This document shows positions 35,049-42,600 of a stretch of 64,000 nt of DNA, piece by piece. The position numbers and the translations under genes are program-made. Each line of letters opens with the position of its first letter. Positions within the stretch are counted from its first letter, which is position 1. Source of the DNA: Pseudomonas sp. Root71 (GTDB lineage: Bacteria > Pseudomonadota > Gammaproteobacteria > Pseudomonadales > Pseudomonadaceae); NCBI RefSeq assembly GCF_001429045.1, contig NZ_LMHY01000029.1, positions 87,917 through 151,916 of the forward strand. The letters run 5' to 3'. The notes under the pieces are model-generated. The model saw nothing but the letters and a program-made list of their open reading frames with translations. It was not told where the DNA came from and ran no database searches.

Positions 35049-36152
35049 TCAACCCTTCTGATTCACCCGCTCGCGCAGATACTCGAGAACCGCCCCCCGC
35101 TCCCCGGCAAACTCGATCCGCGGGTCTTTCTTCTCTCGCTGAAACGCATACATCGGATCGTAATACTCGCACAGCAGCCCTTCGATCCAGCCGCGGTGCA
35201 GATCCACCGCGCCACTGCGGGCCTGCTCGGCCAACGCATCCTCCATCAAGACCAGCATGCGTCGATGACGTTCGCCACCCAGGCGCTTCTGCACATTGTT
35301 CAGGCTTGCCAGCAAGCGCTCGGAAAACAACGCAAAGCCCTCCTCGCCATGCACGTCGATGAATTCGGCGCACAGATCCACCACGTAATCGCGCAGGATC
35401 CGCTCTACCCGCCCTTCCAGGCTGTCTTCCAGCCACACCATCGGGAACTGCTGCATGCCTTGGTACAGCGGCAACGGCAGCGCACAACTGCCCACCGCGC
35501 GGCTTTCGTCTTCCAGTACGAACTGCTCGATGCCCCGGGCGCGCTTTTTCAGCACGTCCACGGCCAAGCGGTTTTCGAAATCGATATTCGAGGGTTGGCC
35601 CGTGGCGCGCTTGCCGAAACTGGAGCCGCGGTGGTTGGCATGACCTTCAAGGTCCACGGCGTTGCCCAGTTGCGTGAGCACCTCGGTCTTGCCGGTGCCG
35701 GTCATCCCGCCCAACAGGACGAAATCGCACTGGGTCACGGCTTGATCAAGGGTGTCCAGCAGGAAGGTACGCATGGCCTTGTAGCCGCCGCCCACCCGTG
35801 GATAGTCGATGCCGGCCTCATCCTTGAGCCATTGCTGGACGATCTGCGAACGCAGGCCGCCGCGAAAGCAGTACAGCAAGCCATCCGGATGCGCCCGGGC
35901 AAAATCGGCCCAGGCCTGGATGCGTTCGGCCTTGACCGCGCCCGACACCAGTTGATGCCCCAGCACGACGGCCGCTTGCTGGCCGTGCTGTTTGTAGCAG
36001 GTGCCGACCCGCTGGCGTTCATGGTCGTTCATCAACGGCAGGTTGATCACGCCGGGAAACGCGCCCTTGTTGAATTCGACCGGCGCGCGGGCATCCATCA
36101 TTGGCCGGTCGTTGAGGAAGATGTCGCGGTAATCAGTGCAGTCGACGAACAT
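35049..36152 (-). CDS. selU: tRNA 2-selenouridine synthase
   Basis: A 367-residue SelU/MnmH protein that replaces sulfur by selenium at the wobble 2-thiouridine of several tRNAs, using selenophosphate. The N-terminal rhodanese domain carries Cys95 in LLYCFRGGLRSQ; the C-terminal P-loop domain has GGMTGTGKTEVL and a Walker B-like stretch. Its ATG overlaps the selD stop by one base (TGATG), so translation is coupled and the selenium donor enzyme is made with it. A TTG just upstream is rejected. Confidence 0.96.
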   Translation of the reverse strand: MFVDCTDYRDIFLNDRPMMDARAPVEFNKGAFPGVINLPLMNDHERQRVGTCYKQHGQQAAVVLGHQLVSGAVKAERIQAWADFARAHPDGLLYCFRGGLRSQIVQQWLKDEAGIDYPRVGGGYKAMRTFLLDTLDQAVTQCDFVLLGGMTGTGKTEVLTQLGNAVDLEGHANHRGSSFGKRATGQPSNIDFENRLAVDVLKKRARGIEQFVLEDESRAVGSCALPLPLYQGMQQFPMVWLEDSLEGRVERILRDYVVDLCAEFIDVHGEEGFALFSERLLASLNNVQKRLGGERHRRMLVLMEDALAEQARSGAVDLHRGWIEGLLCEYYDPMYAFQREKKDPRIEFAGERGAVLEYLRERVNQKG

Positions 36153-37186
36153 CAAAACACCTCGACTGCGTTGCTCTGTCGCTCGACCAGTTCACCGATC
36201 GGCTCCAGGCTCAGGCCCAGCTCGGCGGCCACCGAAAGGAATTGCTCGTTGCCTTGCGGCGTCACGGCAATCAGCAGGCCGCCGCTGGTCTGCGGGTCGC
36301 AGAGCACGCGTTTGTGCAGTTCCTGAAGGCGTCCGAGCTTGCTGGCGTAGCTGTCGAAATTGCGCAGCGTCCCACCCGGTACGCAACCCTGTTCCAGGTA
36401 ATACTCGACCCCCGGCAGGCGCGGTACGCGGTCATATTCAATGCGCGCCGTGAGCTGGCTGCCGTCGGCCATTTCCACCAGGTGCCCGAGCAGGCCGAAA
36501 CCGGTGACGTCGGTCATCGCGGTCACGCCGTCGAGCTTGCCGAAACGGCTGCCGGGTTTGTTCAGGGTGCACATCCAGTCCCGGGCCAGGCCAATGTCGG
36601 CGTTGCGCAATTTGCCCTTTTTCTCGGCCGTCGTCAGGATGCCGATCCCCAGGGGCTTGGTGAGATACAGCAGGCAACCGGCGGTGGCGGTGTCGTTGCG
36701 CTTCATGTGGCGTTTTTCCACCAGACCGGTGACGGCCAGGCCGAAGATCGGTTCTGGCGCATCGATGGAGTGCCCGCCTGCCAGCGGGATGCCCGCCTCG
36801 TCACACACTGAACGACCGCCGCGTATCACTTCCCGGGCGACTTCCGGCGCCAGCACGTTCACCGGCCAGCCCAGGATCGCAATCGCCATCAACGGATCGC
36901 CGCCCATCGCATAGATGTCGCTGATGGCATTGGTGGCGGCAATTCGGCCGAAATCGAAGGGATCGTCGACGATCGGCATGAAAAAGTCAGTGGTCGAGAC
37001 CACACCGCGTTCTTCATCGATGGCATACACCGCCGCGTCATCGCGCGATGCATTGCCGACCCAAAGCTTCGGATCGAGGTTCTGCGCCCCGCTACCGGCC
37101 AGGATCACTTCCAGCACCTGGGGGGAGATCTTGCAGCCGCAACCGGCGCCGTGGCTGTATTGGGTCAGGCGAATCGGCTCGCTCAT
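36152..37186 (-). CDS. selD: Selenophosphate synthase
   Basis: A 344-residue SelD that makes selenophosphate from selenide and ATP. The N-terminal active site is YSHGAGCGCKISP, with Cys16 (an ordinary Cys codon, no in-frame UGA) and Lys19 in place of the catalytic Cys/Sec and Lys. The ATP/metal motifs include TTDFFMPIVDDPFDFGRIAA and MTDVTGFGLLGHLVEMA. It precedes selU in a two-gene operon. In the absence of selA/selB in the window, the visible use of selenophosphate is tRNA selenation. Confidence 0.97.
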   Translation of the reverse strand: MSEPIRLTQYSHGAGCGCKISPQVLEVILAGSGAQNLDPKLWVGNASRDDAAVYAIDEERGVVSTTDFFMPIVDDPFDFGRIAATNAISDIYAMGGDPLMAIAILGWPVNVLAPEVAREVIRGGRSVCDEAGIPLAGGHSIDAPEPIFGLAVTGLVEKRHMKRNDTATAGCLLYLTKPLGIGILTTAEKKGKLRNADIGLARDWMCTLNKPGSRFGKLDGVTAMTDVTGFGLLGHLVEMADGSQLTARIEYDRVPRLPGVEYYLEQGCVPGGTLRNFDSYASKLGRLQELHKRVLCDPQTSGGLLIAVTPQGNEQFLSVAAELGLSLEPIGELVERQSNAVEVF

Positions 37187-37285
37187 GGGGTTACCTCTTG
37201 GAGTCTAGGTAACTAATCCTACAGCAAATGAGCCTTTTTCTTTGCAGGAGATGCGGTGGTGAGCAGTGCCTCTGTGGGGGTATGG

Positions 37286-37440
37286 TTATGGCAGCAAAAT
37301 CACCTTGTCACCGCTGCCCTGACTCACCTCGGCATAACGCTCCAGGCCTTCGGCCAATGGCGATTCGAACAATCCTTGTGGCAGGGGCTGTCGCCAGCAA
37401 CCGCCGCCGTTCGACAATCCGAGTGAATTTTCCTGATGGC
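37286..37440 (-). pseudogene. Possible decayed gene end
   Basis: On the minus strand an open stretch ends in a protein-like tail, PLAEGLERYAEVSQGSGDKV then ILLP and TAA at 37286-37288. There is no start codon with a ribosome site close to it, and upstream the frame runs antisense to the small gene at 37482. It looks like the C-terminus of an enzyme whose body is gone, but I could not name the family. It may be chance. Confidence 0.25.
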
Positions 37441-37481
37441 GCGCGATCCTTCTATGTACAACAGGGAGGAACCGGGGCTTT

Positions 37482-37709
37482 ATGAACAGTGCAAAATTAT
37501 TCGTCATTGAGTACACCCTCCATGGCGCTGCGAAGTCATTCATCATCCGCCTGGAAAAAATGGATAACGCAGAAGCCTGGCATTGGGCGAGCTGTGACGC
37601 GGGGGTGGGGCGAATCCCTCGATTCGGACGCGAGAAGGTGCAAAAGACCAGCAAGCCGATGGCTGAAAAATTCGGCGTGGAAAACGTCAAGTGGCGGCCG
37701 GCGAACTAA
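37482..37709 (+). CDS. Small conserved-type protein (DUF6555-like)
   Basis: A 75-residue soluble protein: MNSAKLFVIEYTLHGAAKSF, then MDNAEAWHWASCDAGVGRIP and a basic end, MAEKFGVENVKWRPAN. The WHWASCDAGVGRIPRFGR core matches a small family I know from Pseudomonas genomes (DUF6555, recalled from memory). GGAGG lies 9 bases before the ATG. Function unknown. It is followed by another small gene after 33 bases and may share a transcript with it. Confidence 0.78.
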   Translation: MNSAKLFVIEYTLHGAAKSFIIRLEKMDNAEAWHWASCDAGVGRIPRFGREKVQKTSKPMAEKFGVENVKWRPAN

Positions 37710-37742
37710 TATCCGTTGACCATCAGGTCCGGGGGAAGGGAT

Positions 37743-38021
37743 ATGAGCGCAACATCCGTCAACAGCCCTGCGCAGCTGGACTACGGCCTGGACACGCCGA
37801 CCGGCCGCATCACCAGGAGCGCCGAGTGCCGGATCGGGCTGGAGCAGGTCGAAAATGACCCCTTCTGCTTCGCCATACGCGTCCCGGCGCCACTGCCGGA
37901 AGATCTGGAGCAGGCCAGGACCCTGGTGCTGCGGGTCGAAGGGCGGCGCTTGCAAGGCACGGTTCGCCACAGCGAGCGCCTGGAGGATGACAGCCTGAGG
38001 CTGGTAGTGGAGCCGGATTAG
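37743..38021 (+). CDS. Hypothetical protein
   Basis: A 92-residue acidic protein, MSATSVNSPAQLDYGLDTPT to HSERLEDDSLRLVVEPD, with a beta-rich pattern and no signal or membrane segment. GGGAAGGGAT before ATG 37743 is a good ribosome site, and codon use fits the host. It might be a small PilZ-like or coat-type beta-barrel, but no motif proves this. Function not recognised. Confidence 0.65.
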   Translation: MSATSVNSPAQLDYGLDTPTGRITRSAECRIGLEQVENDPFCFAIRVPAPLPEDLEQARTLVLRVEGRRLQGTVRHSERLEDDSLRLVVEPD

Positions 38022-38048
38022 GCTCCACTTTTGCGTGCGCCGCGGGGT

Positions 38049-38204
38049 TCAGTGGGCACACTTGCAGCCTTGGGAGGCGCACTCCTCACCGTGCTCGTGA
38101 TGCTTGGCGCAGGCTTCACAGCAATAGTGCTTGCCGTGACGCACGATCGGGTGTTCGCCGAGTTTGCAGGAACACTTCGGACAATCGCATATACGCTCAG
38201 TCAT
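38049..38204 (-). CDS. Bacterial metallothionein
   Basis: A 51-residue Cys/His-rich protein: MTERICDCPKCSCKLGEH, then HYCCEACAKHHEHGEECASQ and GCKCAH. It has ten cysteines (residues 6, 8, 11, 13, 28, 29, 32, 42, 47, 49) and seven histidines, the layout of BmtA/SmtA and Pseudomonas PmtA metallothioneins, including the zinc-finger-like CxCxxCxC start. It binds zinc, cadmium or copper in the cytosol. AGGAG precedes ATG 38204 by 8 bases. It is below the size cutoff of normal ORF calling and lies next to the foreign-looking protease homologue. Confidence 0.93.
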   Translation of the reverse strand: MTERICDCPKCSCKLGEHPIVRHGKHYCCEACAKHHEHGEECASQGCKCAH

Positions 38205-38307
38205 GGGTTTGACTCCTGTGGGTGGTGGTCGTCGGGGGGAGATGAAAACAACCCGTGCTTTTCAGTGTAGGGGTCGACTGCAACACCGCAACACCGCGTA
38301 TGGCGCA

Positions 38308-39054
38308 CTACTTGAGTCCTTGATGAATTATCCGTTTCGCGAGGACAGGAAATGACGCGTAAGAGGCGATGCCACACTGATTATCTTTGTTTCTGGACAT
38401 CCTTATATATCCGGCCTCCCCCCACTCCGGCCCCCTGCTATTTTTCACCAGCCAATAATCCTCACCATCTTCGGTGCCATAACCAACAATAAGCACGGCG
38501 TAATTCAAATCATCTTCATCGCAACTTTCATCATCCAATACCCCGCCGGAGTATTTTTCAAAGTTGTCGGAAGCGTCAATCGCCGCCGATACCGGCCCTT
38601 TGGCTACGGCCTGGCGCAGTGCCTCCTCGTCGCCACGAGGAATATTGGTATAGGTCACCGTATTGGCGGCGACAGCCTTGATCATGCCTGCATTACAGCG
38701 TCCCCCGCCGCCTGTGTAAGGGTAATATTCTTCTGACTGAATACCGTTTTGCTTGACGTAGTCATAGGTGTAATCCATCAGCCCCCCATCACATCCTTGA
38801 TTACCTTGCTCACTGCTGCAATCAAGAATCTGCTGCTCGGAAAGCTCGACCAGTCTTTCGGTTTGCAAAAACAATGCGCCCTCCAGGGCACCCACCGCTG
38901 AAAAAGCATAACCGGAGCCACAAGTCCCCAATTGCTTGACTCTGGTAACAGCTCCCTGGGTACGCCAGTCCACTGAGCTTGGTATCTCCAGAGCCTGCGC
39001 CGTCACGACACAGCCGCCAACCAGGATGAAACATGAGAGTTGCCAAAATCTCAT
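38308..39054 (-). CDS. Secreted papain-family (cathepsin L-like) protein lacking catalytic residues
   Basis: A 248-residue protein: Sec signal peptide (cleavage near TAQA-LEIP, about residue 21) joined directly to a full mature cathepsin-L-type domain, with no inhibitory propeptide. Family features are dense: IPSSVDWRTQGAVTRVKQLG, GCDGGLMDYTYDYVKQNG, YWLVKNS and CGIASYASFPV. Yet the papain-type centre is gone: Gln19 is Leu42, the nucleophile Cys25 is Gly48 (TCGSGYAFS), and His159 is Tyr185 (LNYAVLIVGYG). Only Asn205 remains, and the next Trp is Arg207. Cysteines for the disulfides persist. The DNA is more AT-rich than its neighbours with rare codons (ATA, AGG), suggesting transfer, perhaps from a eukaryote. 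A binding or decoy role is more likely than proteolysis. Confidence 0.92.
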   Translation of the reverse strand: MRFWQLSCFILVGGCVVTAQALEIPSSVDWRTQGAVTRVKQLGTCGSGYAFSAVGALEGALFLQTERLVELSEQQILDCSSEQGNQGCDGGLMDYTYDYVKQNGIQSEEYYPYTGGGGRCNAGMIKAVAANTVTYTNIPRGDEEALRQAVAKGPVSAAIDASDNFEKYSGGVLDDESCDEDDLNYAVLIVGYGTEDGEDYWLVKNSRGPEWGEAGYIRMSRNKDNQCGIASYASFPVLAKRIIHQGLK

Positions 39055-39132
39055 ACTTAGCCCCTGTTTCCATATGGTTTGCAGTTACCTCGCTATGTCA
39101 TTGAAATGAAAGACCAATAAGCCAACGGCAAC

Positions 39133-39152
39133 AACTGTCAAATATGACAGTT
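39133..39152. repeat. Perfect palindrome with nearby half copy
   Basis: AACTGTCA, AATA, TGACAGTT: 8-base arms with a 4-base loop, upstream of the protease homologue's start. AACTGTCAAATA recurs directly at 39204-39215, across the 3' end of the chemoreceptor gene. It could be an operator or a trace of a recombination junction. Confidence 0.7.
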
Positions 39153-39208
39153 ACTCAATACTGTTTAGTTATAAAAACCACACCATTTCGCGTTGTTAAC
39201 CATAACTG

Positions 39209-40891
39209 TCAAATACGGAACTGCCCGACCAGACTGCCCAGGCGCTGGCCGAGGTCGGCCAGGCTGCGTGAAGTCTGCGCGCCGAGTTGGGTTTCATCGG
39301 CGACGCTGTCCACGGCCACGGCAATCTGGTGCACGCTGCGATTGATCTCTTCGGCCACGGCGGTCTGTTCTTCGGCGGCACTGGCGATCTGCGCGTTCAT
39401 CGAATTGATGGTCGCGATCAGTTGGGCCATGGTGTCCAGCGAAGCCCCCGCCTCATTGGCCTGGGCCGAGGTGCCGTCGCCGGCCTCGCTGGAGCGGCGC
39501 ATCGCCTCCACCGCCGACTGGGTGCCGGCCTGCAAACGGTCGATCATGCCCTGGATTTCCTGGGTGCTGATTTGCGTGCGGCTGGCCAGCGCCCGCACTT
39601 CATCGGCCACCACCGCAAAGCCGCGCCCGGCCTCGCCGGCGCGGGCGGCTTCGATGGCCGCATTGAGCGCCAGCAGGTTGGTCTGCTCGGCAATCGAGCG
39701 GATCACTCCGAGCACGCTGACTATCGACGACACATCCTTTTGCAGGCTGTCCAGAGACACGCCGCTGCTGCGGATATCGTCCACCAGGGCATGGATCTTC
39801 TCGATGCTGCCGGCCACCACGCGCTTGGCGGCCTGCCCTTCTTCGTCGGTCTGCTGGGCGGCGACCGCGGCGTTCTGCGCGCTCTTGGCCACTTCCTGGG
39901 CGGCCGCCGACATTTCGTTGATCGCCGTGGCCACCTGATCGGTTTCGTGACGCTGGCGCTCCATGGCCTGATCCGAGCGATTGGCCTGGTCGGACACCTG
40001 AGTCACCAGTCCGGTCAGTTGCGAGGTCATTTCAGTGATCTGCCGTACCAGGCCGTGGATCTTGTCGACGAAACGGTTGAACGAGCCGGCCAGTTCACCG
40101 AGTTCGTCCTGGCTGGTGATGGTCAGGCGGCGGGTCAGGTCGCCCTCGCCTGCCGCGATGTCATCGAGGTTGGCTTTCATCAAATGCAGCGGACGCACAA
40201 TGGTGTTGGCCAGCAGCATCCCGACGGCAGCGATCACCAGCAGCACCACGACCGCCACGCCGACGATGCTCAGCACCATGCCTTGCATGCGCGCCTGGAC
40301 CTTGGCTTCGACCACGGCCACCTGTGCTTCGATGCCATCGAGGTTGACCGAGGTGCCGACCGCCATGTCCCACTTCGGCAGGTATTCGGTGTAGCCGAGC
40401 TTGGGCACCAGCACCTGGGTGTTGCCGGGCAATGGCGAGCTGTATTGCAGGTAATGGGTACCGTCCCTGGCGACTTTCACCAGGTCGCGGTTGACGTAGA
40501 CACCGTTCGGGTCGCGGTTGTCCTTGAAGCTCTGGCCCACGCCTTCGGGGCTGTTGGCCTTGAACAGGCGCACGGTGCTGGAGTCGTAGCCGAAGAAGTA
40601 GCCGTCCTTGCCATAGCTGATGCTCGACAGCAGCTTTATCACCTGCGCCCGCGCCGCCTCATCGCCAGGGGCGGCCGCGTCGTAGAGCGGTTTGATCGTG
40701 GTCATGGCCACGGCCACGTAGCTTTGCAGGGTCGCCTTGGCATCGCTGAGCAGGCGCTCGCGGGTCTGCTCGACTTCCTTGCGCGCCTGATCCTGCAGAA
40801 TGAACAGCGTGGTCAGGCTGATGACCAGCGCAAACAGCAACACCGGGAGGACGGCAAGGGACAGGACTTTGGCCTTGAGGCTCATGCGCAT
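39209..40891 (-). CDS. Methyl-accepting chemotaxis protein, single-Cache type
   Basis: A 560-residue chemoreceptor. Membrane helices are at about residues 10-32 and 204-228; between them is a single Cache domain (about 35-190) with the characteristic YGKDGYFFGYDSS. A HAMP domain (about 229-283) and the signalling domain follow, with the conserved hairpin tip IAEQTNLLALNAAIEAARAG. Such sCache_2 receptors sense small organic acids in the periplasm. ATG at 40891 has AAGAG 8 bases upstream. No chemotaxis pentapeptide was seen at the C-terminus. Confidence 0.95.
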   Translation of the reverse strand: MRMSLKAKVLSLAVLPVLLFALVISLTTLFILQDQARKEVEQTRERLLSDAKATLQSYVAVAMTTIKPLYDAAAPGDEAARAQVIKLLSSISYGKDGYFFGYDSSTVRLFKANSPEGVGQSFKDNRDPNGVYVNRDLVKVARDGTHYLQYSSPLPGNTQVLVPKLGYTEYLPKWDMAVGTSVNLDGIEAQVAVVEAKVQARMQGMVLSIVGVAVVVLLVIAAVGMLLANTIVRPLHLMKANLDDIAAGEGDLTRRLTITSQDELGELAGSFNRFVDKIHGLVRQITEMTSQLTGLVTQVSDQANRSDQAMERQRHETDQVATAINEMSAAAQEVAKSAQNAAVAAQQTDEEGQAAKRVVAGSIEKIHALVDDIRSSGVSLDSLQKDVSSIVSVLGVIRSIAEQTNLLALNAAIEAARAGEAGRGFAVVADEVRALASRTQISTQEIQGMIDRLQAGTQSAVEAMRRSSEAGDGTSAQANEAGASLDTMAQLIATINSMNAQIASAAEEQTAVAEEINRSVHQIAVAVDSVADETQLGAQTSRSLADLGQRLGSLVGQFRI

Positions 40892-40964
40892 GACGTTCAC
40901 TCTTTTGATTTTGTTGTCGTGGTTAAAGCTTTAACGGCACGCCGGGTCAAAAGTTGAACGCCCC

Positions 40965-41050
40965 AAAAAGATCGCAGCCTTCGGCAGCTCCTACAGATGA
41001 ACACCCTTCCCATGTAGGAGCTGCCGAAGGCTGCGATCTTTTGATCTTTT
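40965..41050. repeat. Type B inverted repeat, outward-facing
   Basis: Left arm AAAAGATCGCAGCCTTCGGC ... CTCCTACA; right arm TGTAGGAGCTGCCGAAGGCT. The order is reversed from the other type B copies. It lies between two minus-strand genes, upstream of the chemoreceptor. Confidence 0.9.
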
Positions 41051-41060
41051 GCTTGTTAGA

Positions 41061-42377
41061 TCACAGAACCATCGCCGCTACCCAGCCAAACGCCAGCAAC
41101 GGCAGGTTGTAGTGCAGGAAGGTCGGGACCACGGTGTCCCAGATGTGATGGTGCTGGCCGTCGATGTTCAGGCCGGAGGTCGGCCCCAGGGTCGAGTCCG
41201 AAGCCGGCGAACCGGCGTCGCCCAGGGCACCGGCCGTGCCGACGATGCACACGATCGCCAACGGGCTGAAGCCCAGTTGCACGCACAGCGGCACGAAGAT
41301 CGCCGCCAGGATCGGCACCGTGGAGAACGACGAGCCGATGCCCATGGTCACCAGCAACCCCACCAGCAACATCAGCAAGGCGCCAATGCCCTTGCTGTGA
41401 TCGATGTACGACGCCGACGACTCGACCAGCGTCTGCACCTCACCGGTGGCCTTCATCACTTCGGCAAACCCGGAGGCGGCGATCATGATGAAGCCGATCA
41501 TTGCCATCATTTTCATGCCTTCGGTGAACAGGTCGTCGGTGTCGCGCCATTTGACGATGCCCGACACCGAGAAGATCAGGAAGCCGACCAGCGCACCAAT
41601 GATCATCGAATCGAGCAACAACTGAATAATGAACGCCGCCGCGATGGCCACGCCGGCCACCATCAGGCTCAGCGGGTTGTATTGCACCGCCACTTGTTCG
41701 ACCTGTTCAATCTTCGCCAGGTCGTAGACACGCTTCTTGCGGTAGCTGACAAACGCGATCAGCAGGCCCGCCACCATGCCCAGGGCCGGAATGCCCATGG
41801 CGTGGGTCACATTGATGCCGCTGATGTCCACGCCGCTGCGGGCAACGTTGGCCAGCAGGATCTCATTGAGGAAGATGTTGCCAAAGCCCACCGGCAGGAA
41901 CATGTAGGGCGTGATCAGGCCAAAAGTCATGACGCAGGCGATCAGGCGACGGTCCAGTTGCAGCTTGGTCAGCACATAAAGAAGCGGCGGCACCAGCAAC
42001 GGAATAAACGCGATATGTATCGGCAAGATGTTCTGCGAGGCGATGGCCACGACCCAGAGCAGGCCGATCAGCAGCCATTTGACCTGGCCACCGCCGCTGG
42101 CGTGCTGGCGATCGACCATGGCCAGGGCCTTGTCGGCCAGCGCATGGGCCATGCCGGACTTGGCAATGGCCACGGCGAAAGCACCGAGCAAGGCGTAGGA
42201 CAACGCCACCGTCGCCCCGCCGCCGAGGCCGCTGTTGAAAGCCTTGAGCGTCGCTTCGATCCCCAGGCCACCGGTCAAGCCACCGACCAGCGCGCCGACG
42301 ATCAGGGCGATCACCACATGCACGCGGGACAGGCTGAGGATCAGCATGATGCCGACCGCGGCAATTACTGCATTCAT
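41061..42377 (-). CDS. Na+/H+ antiporter family permease
   Basis: A 438-residue inner-membrane protein with about 11-12 hydrophobic segments. It fits the NhaC/YuiF-type Na+/H+ antiporter family: an N-terminal conserved block (ALIVGALVGGLTGGLGIEAT), a central GFGNIFLNEILLANVA and the C-terminal GTAGALGDAGSPASDSTLGP motif. Relatives move organic acids, amino acids or Na+/H+; the substrate is uncertain. ATG at 42377 has AGAGG 7 bases upstream, while the ATG at 42383 nearly abuts that site. Chemoreceptor genes on both sides hint that it may import a chemoattractant. Confidence 0.88.
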   Translation of the reverse strand: MNAVIAAVGIMLILSLSRVHVVIALIVGALVGGLTGGLGIEATLKAFNSGLGGGATVALSYALLGAFAVAIAKSGMAHALADKALAMVDRQHASGGGQVKWLLIGLLWVVAIASQNILPIHIAFIPLLVPPLLYVLTKLQLDRRLIACVMTFGLITPYMFLPVGFGNIFLNEILLANVARSGVDISGINVTHAMGIPALGMVAGLLIAFVSYRKKRVYDLAKIEQVEQVAVQYNPLSLMVAGVAIAAAFIIQLLLDSMIIGALVGFLIFSVSGIVKWRDTDDLFTEGMKMMAMIGFIMIAASGFAEVMKATGEVQTLVESSASYIDHSKGIGALLMLLVGLLVTMGIGSSFSTVPILAAIFVPLCVQLGFSPLAIVCIVGTAGALGDAGSPASDSTLGPTSGLNIDGQHHHIWDTVVPTFLHYNLPLLAFGWVAAMVL

Positions 42378-42600
42378 TGTCATACCTCTGGGCAAGCAAA
42401 AAGAGTCCGGCCGACAGTCTGCGAGAGCCGCCAGCGGATAAAAAATGGGTTTTATTAGAGGGCGCGCACTTTGCCGGACCGCTGTCGCCTTGTCAAAGCC
42501 AACCCGGGGTATTCGATATTCATTGGCCCGGCTTAAAGAAAGCCCAATCCCGGCCGCTACAGTGCAAAGTCTCAGATATTTATCGAATAAGGACGTCTCC

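Noticed and set aside
36152..37186. Selenocysteine in SelD
   Set aside because: The active-site position is an ordinary Cys codon in a GCGCK context; no in-frame TGA exists.
39287..40957. Long plus-strand frame opposite the chemoreceptor (and similar ones at 42580-44469, 13728-15311, 19415-20821)
   Set aside because: These are antisense shadows of high-GC genes; they are His/Gln/Arg-rich and show no family features.
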